64,000 nucleotides of DNA from Tetradesmus obliquus (lineage: Eukaryota; Chlorophyta; Chlorophyceae; Sphaeropleales; Scenedesmaceae). Below are positions 24,101 through 34,311 of the stretch, piece by piece. Each line of letters opens with the position of its first letter. Within the stretch, counting starts at the first letter, position 1. The stretch spans positions 2,764,501 to 2,828,500 of the forward strand of contig CP126201.1 of assembly GCA_030272155.1 (NCBI GenBank). Direction: 5' to 3'. Position numbers and translations under genes: made by a program. Below the pieces are notes generated by a model, which was given only the letters and a program-made list of their open reading frames with translations, was not told the origin of the DNA and did no database searches.

Positions 24101-25373
24101 ACATCAACATCACTGCAGGCCTCACCTCCACTGCCAGGCCCTCGCTCCACTGCTCCAGCGGCCGCACGATGCTGAGGAAGAAGTCCCACTGCTCCAGCAG
24201 CCAAATCTGCAAGCTGTTTTCACAGCCGCTGGATATTGCCCCTCAAACAAAGCATCCAGCAAGGCCTCACCTCCACTGCTGCCAGGCCCTTGCTCCACTG
24301 CTCCAGGGGGCATCTTCCTTGAAACCACCAATCCTATGAAAAAGGCTTTGGGCTGAAAAGGCTGTTGAAAAAAGCTTACCTCCACAGCAGCCAGGCCCTC
24401 GCTCCACTGCTCCAGCGGCCGCACGATGCTGAGGAAGACGCTTCAAACAAGAAGATGTTACATCTGAGTTCTTCTTTCGAATAAATGAAGAATAAGTCGT
24501 AAGTAAATTCAAAAGCATAAAACAAGGATAAAAGCCACTAGCAGGCCTCACCTCCACAGCCGCCAGGCCCTCGCTCCACTGCTCCAGTGGCCTCACGATG
24601 TGGCCCCGCAGCCTGTTGTGGAACTCGCCACGCGCCTCCTCCAGCCCCGCAACGCTGGCGTCACCACCCACGGTGTGTGCGTGCCTGCAAAAATGAGTAG
24701 AAAGTGTGCAGCGGCAGCAGCAGTGTGGTCAGCAGCAGTGTGAGCAGCCGGTTATGGAACTCGCCACGAGCATTCTCCAGCCCTGCAATGCTGGCATCAC
24801 CGCCCACGGTGTGGGCATGCCTGCAGGAAGAGGTTATTGAGTGTGCAGCGGCAGCAGCAGCAGCAGCGACAGTGCAAGCAGCCTGTTGTAATTCTCGCCA
24901 CGAGCCTTCTCCAGACCCGCCACGCTGGCGTCACCACCCACAGTGTGCGCATGCCTGCAGGAATGAGCAGCGGCAGCGGCAGTGAGACATGACAGTGTGA
25001 GCAGCCTGTTGTGGCAATCGAGCCTCCTCAGACCTGCAGCGCTAGCATCACTACCCACGGTGTGGGCATGCCTGTAGGATGATTCAAAAGTGTGCAGCGG
25101 CAGCAGCAGTGTGGTCAGCAGCAGTGTGAGCAGCCTGTTGTGGAACTCGCCACGAGCAATCCTCCAGCCCTGCAATGCTGGCATCACCGCCCACGGTGTG
25201 GGCATGCCTGCAGGAAGAGGTTATTGAGTGTGCAGCGGCAGCAGCAGCAGCAGCAGCGACAGCAGCGACAGTGCAAGCAGCCTGTTGTAAATCTCGCCAC
25301 GGGCCTCCTCCAGCCCCGCCACGCTGGCGTCACCACCCACGGTGTGAGCATGCCTGTATAGGTAGAAGCAGCG

Positions 25374-25404
<31 letters not shown>

Positions 25405-27227
25405 TGTGAGCAGCCTGTTGTGAAACTCGCCACAAGCCCTCAAGCAGCCCTGCAACACTGGCACCACCACCCACGGTGTGTGCGCGCCTGTGAAGGAAGC
25501 AGCAGCAGCAATGTGCAGCAGTGTTGTCAGCATCGGCAGCAGCAGGCCGCGCAGTGGGCAGCAGCCGTGGCAGCAGCAGCAATCTGTGCTGTTGTGTGGG
25601 TAGCAGTCTGTGTAGCAGCAGTGAGCGTATGCCTGCATTGCGATGTGCAATATTGAGCAGTGGTGTGTACATTGTGGGGGGGGGGGGGACTAAACAGCAC
25701 CACAGTGCACTGCCACCACACAAATTCTCAGCACACCAAAACCCATAGCACACCAAAACCCATATCAAGGTGCTGTAGCACTTCAACAATCCGCAGCTCA
25801 CTCCACAGGAGTAGTGCACAGCTGCAATGCTTGACACAAATCCGCCACATTTAACTTTGTCATGACAGCTGCCAACATGCACTGGGTGTTGTGATGTAAC
25901 GTAACGTGTGACTTCCCTCTATCAATGCCAGGGCTGTTGCTGCTGCCACGTCACATGCCAACACCATGTTGCCATGTTCAAGGCATATGAGCTGGCAGCA
26001 GCAGCAGCAGCAGCAGTAGCAGCAGCATCCTGAGGCATGTGTCCATCCTGCGGAGTGTGGTTTGTGCTGTGGAAGGCGCATGTTTGCCCTGCCAGCTTAT
26101 GCTGCTGTCGTTGACAACTACCCACAAGCGCCACTGCAGCACTCGCAGGTGCATATGCACTTTGCTGTTGTATGTTATGCTGCTGCGGCAGAGGGCACCA
26201 TCCACTCCTGCTGCTGCCAGGTCAGTCTTGATCACCAGCATGGGCTGTGTCAGAACACTGACATGGTAGTGGCTTGAGTGTCCATACCATTTGCATGGTC
26301 AGCTGCAACTGATGTAGTGAATGCCAAAAGCAGCTAGCCTATGCTGTTGTGGTAGCCTCAATGTATCAAACCTTACATGCATCATTGTAAGCCTAGTCGA
26401 AATAATGAAATCAAGCAGACTGCTGTTGATTACGCCATCGTACATGCACTACTGCAATGCGCTATATGCAGATTTGTGTTCAAATGCATCATTGACACAC
26501 TGGTGGCAGCTGATGATGGACCATGTCTACCCTGACAGCCTGTGCAGGTGACGGCACCATCTCACAGGCGTCGCTGCAACGCTAGCAGATGCAGCTGTGT
26601 GTTAGCAGATCGTGATAAGCATGATGCTTGGATATGGTGTGCTATTGAAGCACTTGGCACCAACTGCTCCTGCTGCTGTCGGGTCAGGCACCACCAAAGA
26701 GCACGACACCCTTGAGAATTGCCTGACCTGGCAGCGGCATGAGTAGCGGCATCAGCAGTGTCAGGTGTTCACCTACATGCAGCTGGCAGGTGCGTGTTGA
26801 CCCTGCCAGCTTATGCTGTGAATGACACAATCCTACATGCACCACTGCGACACTCTCGATGCTGGTTTGTGTGGCATTCAACTGTATAGTGCGACGCGTA
26901 TGCCTGTTTGGTGCAATGTGTGCTGCTGCTGCGGCACCAAGCACCAGCTGCTCCTGCTGCTGCCATATTCAGCGCCGCACCAGCAAGTTCAAGCTGATGG
27001 CGGACCTTAACATGGAAGCAGCGTGAGTGACCATCTCAAGCATGTGTTCTACTGCAATGAGAGAAGGGTCGGAAGCCGGCGATAATGGCACCATCTTAGA
27101 CAGTAGGAGCCACAAAAGGCTGAACACAAGGTCTGCGGCCAGGAGCTGAAGGTTGGCGCATGTTTGTCCTACCGCAATTGGACCTACGCCTGTTGGTCCT
27201 AATGGTGGCGCAGGTCGGCCCTCTCAT

Positions 27228-27265
<38 letters not shown>

Positions 27266-27980
27266 ATCACCCCACACGCATCATCACAAAGCTGCAGCTA
27301 TGAACCAACAAAAAATAAGCGCGCAATAATCAGCATAAGCTACCAAGCCAGGCAGCACAGCCATCCCTGCTGTTGCCAGGTTGTACGTCACCACCCACAC
27401 GATCGTGCAGCAAGTACCCTACAACTTGGCTGCAGCAGGAGTAGCAGTAAACAAACATCTGTGTCCGCTACATGCTGTCAGTGGCAGTGTGTTTCTGGGG
27501 GGTGCCTGCACGCACCAGATCCACGCTAGCACCGACCACCTGTGAGGTGTATGCTGCCATGCGCACAGCCATGCCCACAGCCATGGTCACAGCATTGCTT
27601 GCGGGTGAACGATTGTGCATCTAGCATGGTTGACATCGTTCAATTTGAAACCTTAACCACAGCTATGCTTCCTCACAGCCACGCTCACAGCCATCCTTGC
27701 TCACACCCATGATAGCAGCCATGATCACAGCCCAGTTTCTTGTGTGGTGAATGCTTGCCCTTGCGGGCCTGCCCACAGCTGCCACAGCAAAGCTAGCAGG
27801 CACAATCAGTTCACACGCTACTTCAGAGCCAAGTTCACAGTCGTCTGCACGGCAATGTTCTCACCTGTGGCTGATGGTGGCGCGTGTGGGCTCCGCCAGG
27901 CCTCCCTCTACGGCATCCCACACGCGCGGCAGCGGCGCACGCAGGATGGGCTCCAGCTTGAGCAGGAACTCTGCAGTGGC

Positions 27981-28031
<51 letters not shown>

Positions 28032-28086
28032 TTGTGGGAAGATGTGATGATATGCATCAGCAGAAGCTGGGCTTCACCTTGAGCAA

Positions 28087-28148
<62 letters not shown>

Positions 28149-29656
28149 GCTTCAACATTGGACAGTACTGCCACGAAGACACGCAGCAGCAGGATGGCTC
28201 CTGAATGCACTCAGCAACTCTTGGGTACTTGCATGCATAGTAGACCAGCAACAGCAACAGTAGTAGCAGCAGCAGCAACAATAGCAACAGCAGCAGCGCC
28301 AAGGTAACATGGAGCAAGGCCCCTGTATAACCCACTCACCGTCTGTCGCCGATTCAAACTCGGTCAGCAGCTCCCTGGCCCCCTCCAGCTTGTGGTCAAA
28401 CACAGCAGCCTCGTCAAACATCTGCCTCAGCAATTAGGAACAAAGGTGCCACAAACAAAATTATGCAGCATGGTTGCGCCTGGCCCTTGCGAGCGCCTCT
28501 TTGGCACTCAATACAATCACAAACACCACCAACAGCAGTAGAGCAGGGTGCCCGCAACACAGCAGAGCAGCAGCAGAAGCAGCACTCACCGTCTGTCGCC
28601 GATTTAAACTCGGTCAGCAGCTCCCGTGCACCTTCCAGTTGTGGTCGAACACGGCGGCCTCGTCAAACATCTGCCACAGCAGATATCCAACAAGGCCACC
28701 ACAATAACTTATGCAGCATGGCTGCGCCTGGCCTTTGCAGATGTCTCTTTGGCACTCAATACAAGCACAAATACCACCAACAGCAGTAGTGCAGGGTGAC
28801 CGCAACAAAGCAGAGCAGCAGCAGAAGCAGCGCTCACCATCTGTCGCAGATTCAAACTCAGTCAGCAGCTCCCTTGCGCCCTCCAGCTTGTGGTCAAACA
28901 CAGCAGCCTCGTCGAACATCTGCCACGCGCGCAGGTTGGGCGAGGCATCTGGCGCCATGAGCTCGTGTGCTGCATGGGAGTCACCGGGGGTAAGGCTGAG
29001 AGCACGGCTGCCCCTGCCCTTGCGGGTGCCCACGGTTGACTGAACCTGCGACAATGAAGAATGTATAACAAGATGCAGTTGTTCAGTTTGCAGTGGTTGT
29101 GAGTTGGGGGAAGGGGCATCTTGGCTGGATTCACCGGGAGTGAGGTTCAGTGCGCGGCTGCCGCTGCCCTTGCGGGTGCCCACGGTTGACTGGGCCTGCG
29201 GGGTTTGATGCAGCATTACTTGATTTATTGTTCTTAGGGTGGCAGTAGAAGGCCGCAGTTGAACCGCAGCTGTGCAGCATCTTGCAGGATGAAGGTGAGT
29301 ACAGGCCGGCGCTGTGTGCTTGCAGGAAGAGGAGAATCGCAGGTGATGCATGCGTGCAGCACAGTCCGAGGAAAAGCAAACTTGGGATGGGGATGCCTGC
29401 TGTGAGCAGAGGTTGGTACTAGCTTTCAAATACATGCAGGCTGAGCTTGATCTGCAGTTCTGTAGGTGCTGATGAACCACTGGTGGTGAGCACAGTTTGC
29501 ATCCACTCAGCGCTGCTGCACTGCTGAGCAGCACCAGGCTGAAGGCCAGTCCCTTGTATCAGCATGTGAGGGAGCCACTGCGTGCAAGATAGACCTAAAA
29601 CCGTTTATCACCTGCTTCAGCGTCTGTTTGCGCCGGAACGACCGAACTTGGTCCAT
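15030..29656 (-). CDS. BAR-like domain protein with Cys-poor, charged C-terminal tail
   Basis: Ten exons in coding order: 29656-29612, 29045-28838, 27970-27865, 24684-24552, 23332-23139, 22245-22049, 20695-20568, 19047-18925, 17014-16209 and 15174-15030 (TAG). All phases agree; about 694 residues. The start is MDQVRSFRRKQTLKQ. Residues about 70-378 form long amphipathic helices resembling a BAR membrane-curvature domain: FDHKLEGARELLTEF; RLRGHIVRPLEQWSEGL; ERLPELVKLRGRVVKSS with YNAKYQ; an acidic Ser/Asp insert; then NYKHRKLDAARGDYAELEQ and WLKSYLVASLLLGKEAM. This agrees with the order in plant and protist BAR proteins, but is inference. The tail is Ala/Gln/Gly-rich with an EDRPIVKERVTRVLEHHPVQ motif. 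No SH3 domain was found. The end is uncertain: a donor may precede the TAG. Confidence 0.7.
15130..15720 (-). repeat. Acceptor-side copies of BAR-like gene exon 10
   Basis: On the minus strand the start of exon 10 (TTCACTGGTGAGGTTGCACT, then GCCCTC and a G-rich stretch) recurs in decayed form near 15.26, 15.42, 15.56 and 15.70 kb, together with the preceding GCTGCTTGCTTG-type intron end. This repetition is independent support for exon 10 being real. Confidence 0.6.
15750..16300 (-). repeat. Four donor-side copies of BAR-like gene exon 9
   Basis: Minus-strand copies coding for KERVTRVLEHHPVQKEY, at about 16300-16205, 16132-16046, 15950-15866 and 15810-15750. Three end in CAAGT(C/G)AA followed by (G/T)TGAGTGAC, a donor in two of them. 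The last copy has a frameshift. Confidence 0.85.
17110..17222 (-). repeat. Acceptor-side copy of BAR-like gene exon 9
   Basis: Copy of the exon 9 start (GCGCTGGCCAACGTCAGCAC...GGCCTGCA...CTGCCCAACAT) about 200 bp upstream of the full exon, broken by an in-frame TGA. Confidence 0.75.
17660..18480 (-). repeat. Two-copy direct repeat of about 400 bp inside an intron
   Basis: Matching blocks lie about 402 bp apart: GGTTGAGAAGGCGGCTGGGC (17.67) with its match at 18.07 kb; AACAGCACACTATGTTTGCA (17.80 and 18.20); TGCGGATGTGTCACTGTTCT (17.91 and 18.35); and CACCCTGCAGC (18.00 and 18.45). No exon is recognised in it. It is intron 8 of the BAR-like gene. Confidence 0.75.
18803..19500 (-). repeat. Exon 8 edge arrays of the BAR-like gene
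   Basis: Acceptor-side copies coding for TAVVALGTTKQPLPGF start at about 19047 (full exon), 19147, 19242, 19370 and 19497. A donor-side copy of the exon end (GCTGCTGCCATGCCACCG then GTGAGT) lies at about 18860-18803. Confidence 0.85.
19830..20640 (-). repeat. Donor-side array of BAR-like gene exon 7
   Basis: Copies of the exon end coding for LKSYLVASLLLGKEAMQ with the following GTG donor occur at about 20640-20568 (full exon), 20462-20404, 20225-20180, 20010-19966 and 19865-19830, becoming more decayed with distance. Confidence 0.85.
20505..20539. repeat. Perfect 15-bp inverted repeat (short hairpin)
   Basis: GTTATAACTGGTTAT at 20505-20519 pairs with its reverse complement at 20525-20539 around a 5-nt loop. 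It lies just past the donor of BAR-like exon 7. Confidence 0.8.
20640..21285 (-). repeat. Acceptor-side array of BAR-like gene exon 7
   Basis: Copies of the exon start coding for GDYAELEQLVAGQLAG, preceded by CTGCTGCAG, at about 20695, 20865, 20990, 21145 and 21285. Shared intron blocks (GGTTTAGCAGGGTT-like, CAAGGAGGTTTCAAGGGTGT) lie between copies. Confidence 0.8.
21939..22004. repeat. 18-bp perfect inverted repeat (foldback)
   Basis: GCGTGCTTGGTTGTGGCT at 21939-21956 and its exact reverse complement at 21987-22004 flank a 30-nt spacer that itself contains TATGT...ACATA. It lies in intron 6 of the BAR-like gene, about 45 bp from exon 6. Confidence 0.85.
22895..23190 (-). repeat. Donor-side copies of BAR-like gene exon 5
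   Basis: Three copies of the exon end, coding for GQTGSIHT(R/P)xTGGGxR and followed by GT(G), end at about 23139, 22990 and 22897. Intron sequence with GCCATGAACATG/GCCATGAACCTG is also duplicated. Confidence 0.8.
23280..23872 (-). repeat. Six-copy acceptor-side array of BAR-like gene exon 5
   Basis: The exon start coding for ERLPELVKLRGRVVKSS, preceded by a TCCTGCAG-type acceptor, recurs six times with starts near 23332, 23444, 23540, 23651, 23759 and 23870 (period about 95-110 bp). The copy ending the array (23332) is the only one that goes on through the full exon. Confidence 0.9.
24009..24600 (-). repeat. Donor-side array of BAR-like gene exon 4
   Basis: Five copies coding for (R)PLEQWSEGLAAVE then GTGAGG, at about 24600-24549, 24428-24378, 24307-24270, 24172-24124 and 24052-24009. 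Confidence 0.85.
24610..25492 (-). repeat. Seven-copy acceptor-side array of BAR-like gene exon 4
   Basis: The exon start coding for HAHTVGGDASVAGLEEARGE, preceded by TGCAG and (CTG)n on the sense strand, recurs at starts near 24684, 24822, 24957, 25073, 25207, 25356 and 25488. Several copies are close to intact; the 25.49-kb copy has diverged most. Confidence 0.9.
25493..27864 (-). other. Rest of intron 3 of the BAR-like gene
   Basis: No exon recognised. It holds a run of G at about 25676-25689, several (CTG)/(CAG) tracts, and loosely repeated blocks such as CCCTGCCAGCTTATGCTG near 26.09 and 26.80 kb and (C/G)TACATGCAC(T/C)ACTGC near 26.44 and 26.84 kb. These suggest old, decayed duplications. 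Confidence 0.4.
27978..28146. repeat. Compound (CAG)n / (CAT)n / (CAG)n microsatellite
   Basis: A CAG run at about 27978-28032 lies next to exon 3 (it reads CTG in the gene's sense strand, just upstream of the acceptor). A CAT run at about 28088-28117 then merges into a second CAG run ending near 28146. Confidence 0.85.
28337..28925 (-). repeat. Three donor-side copies of BAR-like gene exon 2
   Basis: Segments coding for QMFDEAAVFDHKLEGAR and on to ESATDG, then GTGAG, at 28925-28838 (full exon), 28676-28587 and 28425-28339. The middle copy has a one-base loss. The intron between copies is also repeated (GGTGCCCGCAACA/GGTGACCGCAACA; GCATGGTTGCGCCTGGCC). Confidence 0.85.
28985..29198 (-). repeat. 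Two acceptor-side copies of BAR-like gene exon 2
   Basis: The exon start coding for (V/A)QSTVGTRKGxGSRAL is present at 29045 and 29198, both with a CGCAG acceptor and both in the phase needed after exon 1. The upstream copy diverges before the exon end. Confidence 0.8.
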
Positions 29657-31753
29657 TGCTGCTTCCTGTCGGTCTGCTTGCTGTGCTTGCTGTGAAGCAG
29701 CTGCTGCGCTGCCCTTGCTGCTTCAGGCGTCCACGCTGCTGGCTACGCCGCTTTCGAACTTTTTTGACGCTAATTCGGGCGATCAAGCTAGCAACAATGA
29801 GTTGACAACGCTTGCGTGGCCGCTCCTGTTCAGCACTGCTTGGGGGGCTGATCAACGTCGCTTGTGGTGATCTTAAACTCGGAACCAACCAGAAACATTT
29901 CTTAGCACAGATCATGCACAAAGGATTACGCTGACATGCGTTGTGAGCTCGTCGTTCCGGCGTGACGTGTGATGAGACCACTGCAGTCAAGCCTCGGGAC
30001 GCACCTTCGGATGCCGGAACCGTGAGGGAATCCGGCGGAAACGCGAGACAGACAACAATAACACATCAAGGGCTATTGTAATGCAATCAAAAAGCGCCGG
30101 CATGCTACAGTGCAGTTGTTGCAGCAATTTGAGAAACACGGCACAGTCAGTCCTGACTGTGTCCATGGGCATATCAGCGCGGCAGTTGCAGTTTACATGT
30201 AAGCGTCCAAGCGCAATGGGCGCTGTTGACAGAGAGCGAGTGGCGTTGTAAACAGCAGGCTAGGGTTACAATTAAGGATGCAGGCCACCAGGCTGAGACG
30301 GCACACGGATGCAGTCCATGCTGGTGATTGCTGCTTAAAAATTGCTGCACGATGTCATACAGTGCATAGTGCGCATCACGGTAACATAGCAGAGTCACTT
30401 ACGATAAATAGATACCTGCAACACAGCCTGCAGGCCCCGCATGCAAAACCCTCCATATAGCTGCCTGTCACCAACCCTAGGGCCTGAACCACTACTAGGC
30501 AGCCGCTTAAGCCAGCATGGACGCCACACTGGCAGCACGCCAATAATATAACTGGGGTGAAAGCTGCCTCAGGCACTAGCCCAGCCAGCCACCAGCTAGG
30601 CCACCACCACCCCACAACAGAGCTACAGTAGTGAAGGTACATTAGCTATGGTAGATGGATCATGAGTACTATCGAGTCACTACTGATATGGTCACTTTGG
30701 GATTGAAACAACACACTACAACAATGACAACACGCCTCCACCTTGGTGCAGCTAGTCCTGCCGTGCTGCGGTTCCATCAGTGACCGCGACCAAGGCGACC
30801 CATGCCCAGCAGTCCACCAAAATACCTGCATATGAACCCATTGACTGCTGAGCTAAATTGCATCTAGCGTTCATCAGCCAGAACAGGTTGCGCCTGTTAC
30901 GTGTAACGTGCAGCTCTCATTAGCAGCACGACAGAACTTGACCTGGTGACAATTTCAACATGTACATAGAAGTGTACGGGTGTGTTAGCACATCCTGCCG
31001 CACGATTTGTATGCAACAAATGCCAGCCTCCAACCCTCCACACTGCATAGCCCCAGTGCTGCCACGTGCTGCCTGTCACTGCTGCCTGCCTGCTGGCAGA
31101 CAGGCAGCCCAAGCAAGCGCCTGCATGGCTCAAGCCACATTTGAAGGCCTTCACAAGGAATGAATCCAAAATTGCGTGCTTGTGGGTTGCAAGCCATGGA
31201 AAGGACAGGCATCGTTTTGTTGCGGTGCGGCTGGCGGGTGCATCATTTGGTCCGCCAGAGGACACACCTGCCTCGACCAAACAGAAACTGCGCTGCAGCA
31301 GCCGCCATGGCTGCTGCTGCTGGCAGCTAAATGCACTGCAGGGCCCTGAAGCGCATGAAGGACAAAGTACACGTGCTGCTAGCAGCAAAGAGGCTGTTGC
31401 TATGCTGCCTTGGGTGGCTGCAGGTCCTTCTCTGTTTTGAAGCTGCTGGGCTTGTGCCAGTGGGCAGCTGAAGCTATTGTGCTGCTTACTGCACAGACAC
31501 TGCAAAGACAAGGAATACAGGAGGGCAGCAGCAGCAGCGGAGCATGACTGGTCAGCAAACACGCCTCAAAACAAGGTGGACACCTTGTCACGCAACCCAC
31601 TGTTTACGTGCCAAGTATAATACATTTCCTGCAAACATGCTTGTTCTCGACACAAAGGACTCACCCTCTAGCCCCACAGAAAAGCTCATATGACACTGCC
31701 ACACAACATGCAAACGTCCTCCTCAAACCACTGTTTGCATACTACATAATCAC
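29657..31753. other. Region between the BAR-like start and the Cys-rich gene
   Basis: The BAR-like promoter should lie just above 29656. No exon was recognised above it. The first minus-strand TGTAA below the Cys-rich gene's last recognised exon is at 30266-30270, about 1.5 kb away, so undetected 3' exons or a long 3' UTR of that gene may fill the region. An open plus-strand frame near 31.07-31.44 kb was not recognisable. Confidence 0.35.
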
Positions 31754-33524
31754 CTAACATAACTCACCGCACGCGCTGCGATCAGCGTTGCGCTTGGTAC
31801 CCTTCTCGCACGGCATGCAGTAGCTGCCGCCAATGAACCCTCCAATTGAAACAGTGTTGCCCCTGCACGCCATGCAGACCAGCGGCTGCTCCTGCAGCGT
31901 CTCCACACCAGCTGTCAATGCTGCTGCCGGCACTGCTGCTGCCACACCCTCAGTGACAGCAGATGCATCTGTGCTGCTGAAACGCAGCGCGCTCGCCGCC
32001 TGCTGCTGCTGCTGCTGCTGCTGCTGGGGTGCGATCTGCTGCAGGATGAATGTGCCGCGGCGTGTGGTGCGCACGGTGTAGCCGTTTTCGCGCATGTAGG
32101 CTTCGAAGCGGCGCCTGTATGCTGGCTGCAGCTTGCGCTGCGCATCTTTGGACAGTAGGGTGGGCCTCACTCTGGCGCTTACTGCAGAGGCTTCGGCAAA
32201 GCTGGCAACACTGGCACCAGCAGCAACACCAGCTTCTGGTACTGCTGCTGCTGCTGCTGCTGTGCCGGCGCTGGGCTTGCTGGGTGCCTTGCTGCTGTCG
32301 CTGCTGCTGCTGTTGCTGTTGAATTTGCTATCGGATTTGCTGTCCTTGCTGTCCTTACTGCTTGGATCTGGGAACACGAGTGTGTCTGACATGCTGGTGG
32401 GAGCCCTGGGAGGGTCGAAGGTCTCAACCATGATGAGTGTGCCGTTTGTGAAGGCACTACCATATCCAGCAGCACAGTCTGCAGGAAGACGCAGCAATGA
32501 CAGCAGGAGGCATGCGTTGTGAGTGGCTCAGCCTTTGCAGGAAATTATACCAAACCTGCTGGACAACAGTGCAGCATTGTCATTTGGCATCATGCCATGT
32601 TGCGCTATTTGCTGCCTGCTTTCGCGCAGCATCCTAGCTCAGATAGTAGTGTGTGCATGCTGAAGGATGAGTTACGCAGCATGTTTTTTTTTTCTGCAAG
32701 CAGGCCTCACCGCAGTTCTCCTGCGCCTTGTTGCAGCTGTAGCCTGCCCTCTGACTTATCATACACGTTCACAGAAAATACAAAGCTTGGAAAGACTGCA
32801 CAGCACGGTCTCCTGCAAGCAGGCCTCACCGCAGTTCTCCTGCGCCTTGTTAAACATGTAGCCTGCCTGCCTGCAGCGCGTGCAGCGCACGATGGGCTCC
32901 ACCTTGGGCAGTGTGTCACTGCCTGGGAACTGCGCACCGGGTGCAGTCTTTGGCAAGTCCTCAAAGCATGCGTTGCACCCCACAACCTCTGCTGCACACC
33001 ACTCTGGTGGCAGTGGGACGAATGAAGAGGAAAAGACGGCAGTGCAATTGGGGTGAGTGCGTGGGGCAGCAGCAGGAGCAAGTGCAGGTGTGTTGGGGAG
33101 GCTGCTAGAAAGGTGAGAAGTACTGCTGTACAGCGATGTACGAGCAGCCGATTTGCAGCAGCAGCAGGCACACAATGGCTGTTGGTGGCAGCAGCGGGGT
33201 GGATGGATTCCTTGGAATAATAGTGCAACATGCAGTTGATGCAAGCATACATGCTGCTGTTATTGCTGCCGCTGCTGCTAGCACTGCTGCTGCTGCTGCT
33301 GGCAGCACTGCTGTACACTCACTTGCGTTGCGCTTTGCTGTGCGGCGGACAGCAGCGCCCGTGTTTGAGCGCTGGTCCAGATGCCTTGCCCGATGGGAAC
33401 GCCTGGCCCGTGGCTGCGATTGTGCGTCAACCGCTGGTGCCAGGAGCAGGACTAGACAGAACAGGCCCAGGGCAGCGCGCGACAAGGCCAAGTCGGCCTG
33501 TCGCCTGCTGTAACCACTCGACAT
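31754..33524 (-). CDS. Secreted Cys-rich (GCC2/GCC3-like) protein
   Basis: Exons 33524-33323, 33003-32830 and 32478 down to about 31768, all GT-AG and in phase. Exon 1 starts MSSGYSRRQ and has a signal peptide with the hydrophobic core ALGLFCLVLLLAPAV. The mature part has Cys modules: CAAEVVGCNACFEDL, CTRCRQAGYMFNKAQENC, then DCAAGYGSAFTNG. A long Ser/Lys/Ala and poly-Gln linker follows, then CMACRGNTVSIGGFIGGSYC and MPCEKGTKRNADRSAC. The spacing resembles the growth-factor-receptor-type CxxC repeats common in algal surface proteins; no enzyme domain is seen. The last exon meets a good donor (TGCG then GTGAGT) at 31768, so the true C-terminus probably lies further on; if not spliced, the frame stops at 31754 after about 363 residues. 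It is head to head with the ABC transporter gene. Confidence 0.7.
32703..32870 (-). repeat. Two copies of the donor edge of Cys-rich gene exon 2
   Basis: The exon end (AACAAGGCGCAGGAGAACTG, then CG and GTGAGGCC) is repeated about 117 bp downstream, including the intron start GTGAGGCCTGC. Confidence 0.8.
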
Positions 33525-34311
33525 ACTGAGCTCTGTACACAAAGGGTTGCAGCAGACACGATGTTGGTCAGGACCAACACAGGCGGACTGCACTTGCGGT
33601 GTGTGCGGTTGAGTAGCAACACATGCCGTTGCAACGCAGAAAACAGTCCATAAGAAGTTCAATTTTATAAGTAAGGGCAGCGATTGATGCAAACAGCTCG
33701 GCCGGTGGCCACGCGTGCAAGCCTACATCCTGGTCACGGCACACTGCTGCTGCCCGTACGCTACAAAAGCATCATCATAATTACCTGATTGACAGGTCAG
33801 GCAGTCCAAAGCAACCAGGCCTTCTGCTGCACCGCTACTAGCCTACTGCACCAGGCAAAACTGCGCGTCCGACTTCCGGCTGCCTGTTTTCTGATATATT
33901 TGGGAAATGATCGATGATTGCAATGCCAAACGATATCCTGAAAGCAGGAGTAGCTGTTCCCTTGTAAGCTGGCTTCTGAAGCACTTCTGAGCCTTGAGCA
34001 GAGCGCAATCCACGAGCAAATCACGGTATATGTATATTCAATGAAATGTTTTGCACGAGCTCGGCGGCAGGCCGTTCGCCTGTCATACCCGAGGTTTATA
34101 GGGAGAAGGGTTTGGTTCAAGAGCAGCAGCAGGTCTGGCTTGGTCCTGTCCTTCTGCCCCACAGCGCATAATTACCTTGATCACACGATGTTGCTGTCTA
34201 CAGGGGAGTTTGCAGTGGCCCATGCCGGCTGAACTGGAGCTCTGCACCACCATGTCAGCAAGCAAATCAACATCAGCAGTCTGATCTGGCAGTGCCTAAT
34301 CATCCGCTGCC
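33525..34311. promoter_or_regulatory. Shared divergent promoter region of Cys-rich and ABC genes
   Basis: About 790 bp between start codons of two head-to-head genes (minus ATG at 33524, plus ATG at 34312). It is less repetitive and more AT-rich than its surroundings. No specific element was recognised; the role is inferred from position. Confidence 0.4.

Noticed and set aside
28614..29534. 306-codon minus-strand open frame as one exon
   Set aside because: Only the parts around 28838-29045 and the related copies look like protein; the rest is intron that happens to be open. Splice sites define a shorter exon.
30376..30642. Minus-strand frame with Trp/Leu/Val-rich segments that might be a membrane exon of the Cys-rich gene
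   Set aside because: No phase-consistent acceptor was found to join it to the exon ending at 31768, and composition alone is weak evidence.
33900..34230. Possible tRNA or other structured RNA in the divergent promoter
   Set aside because: No T-loop GTTCRANNC motif with matching acceptor stem could be found here, nor clearly elsewhere in the window.
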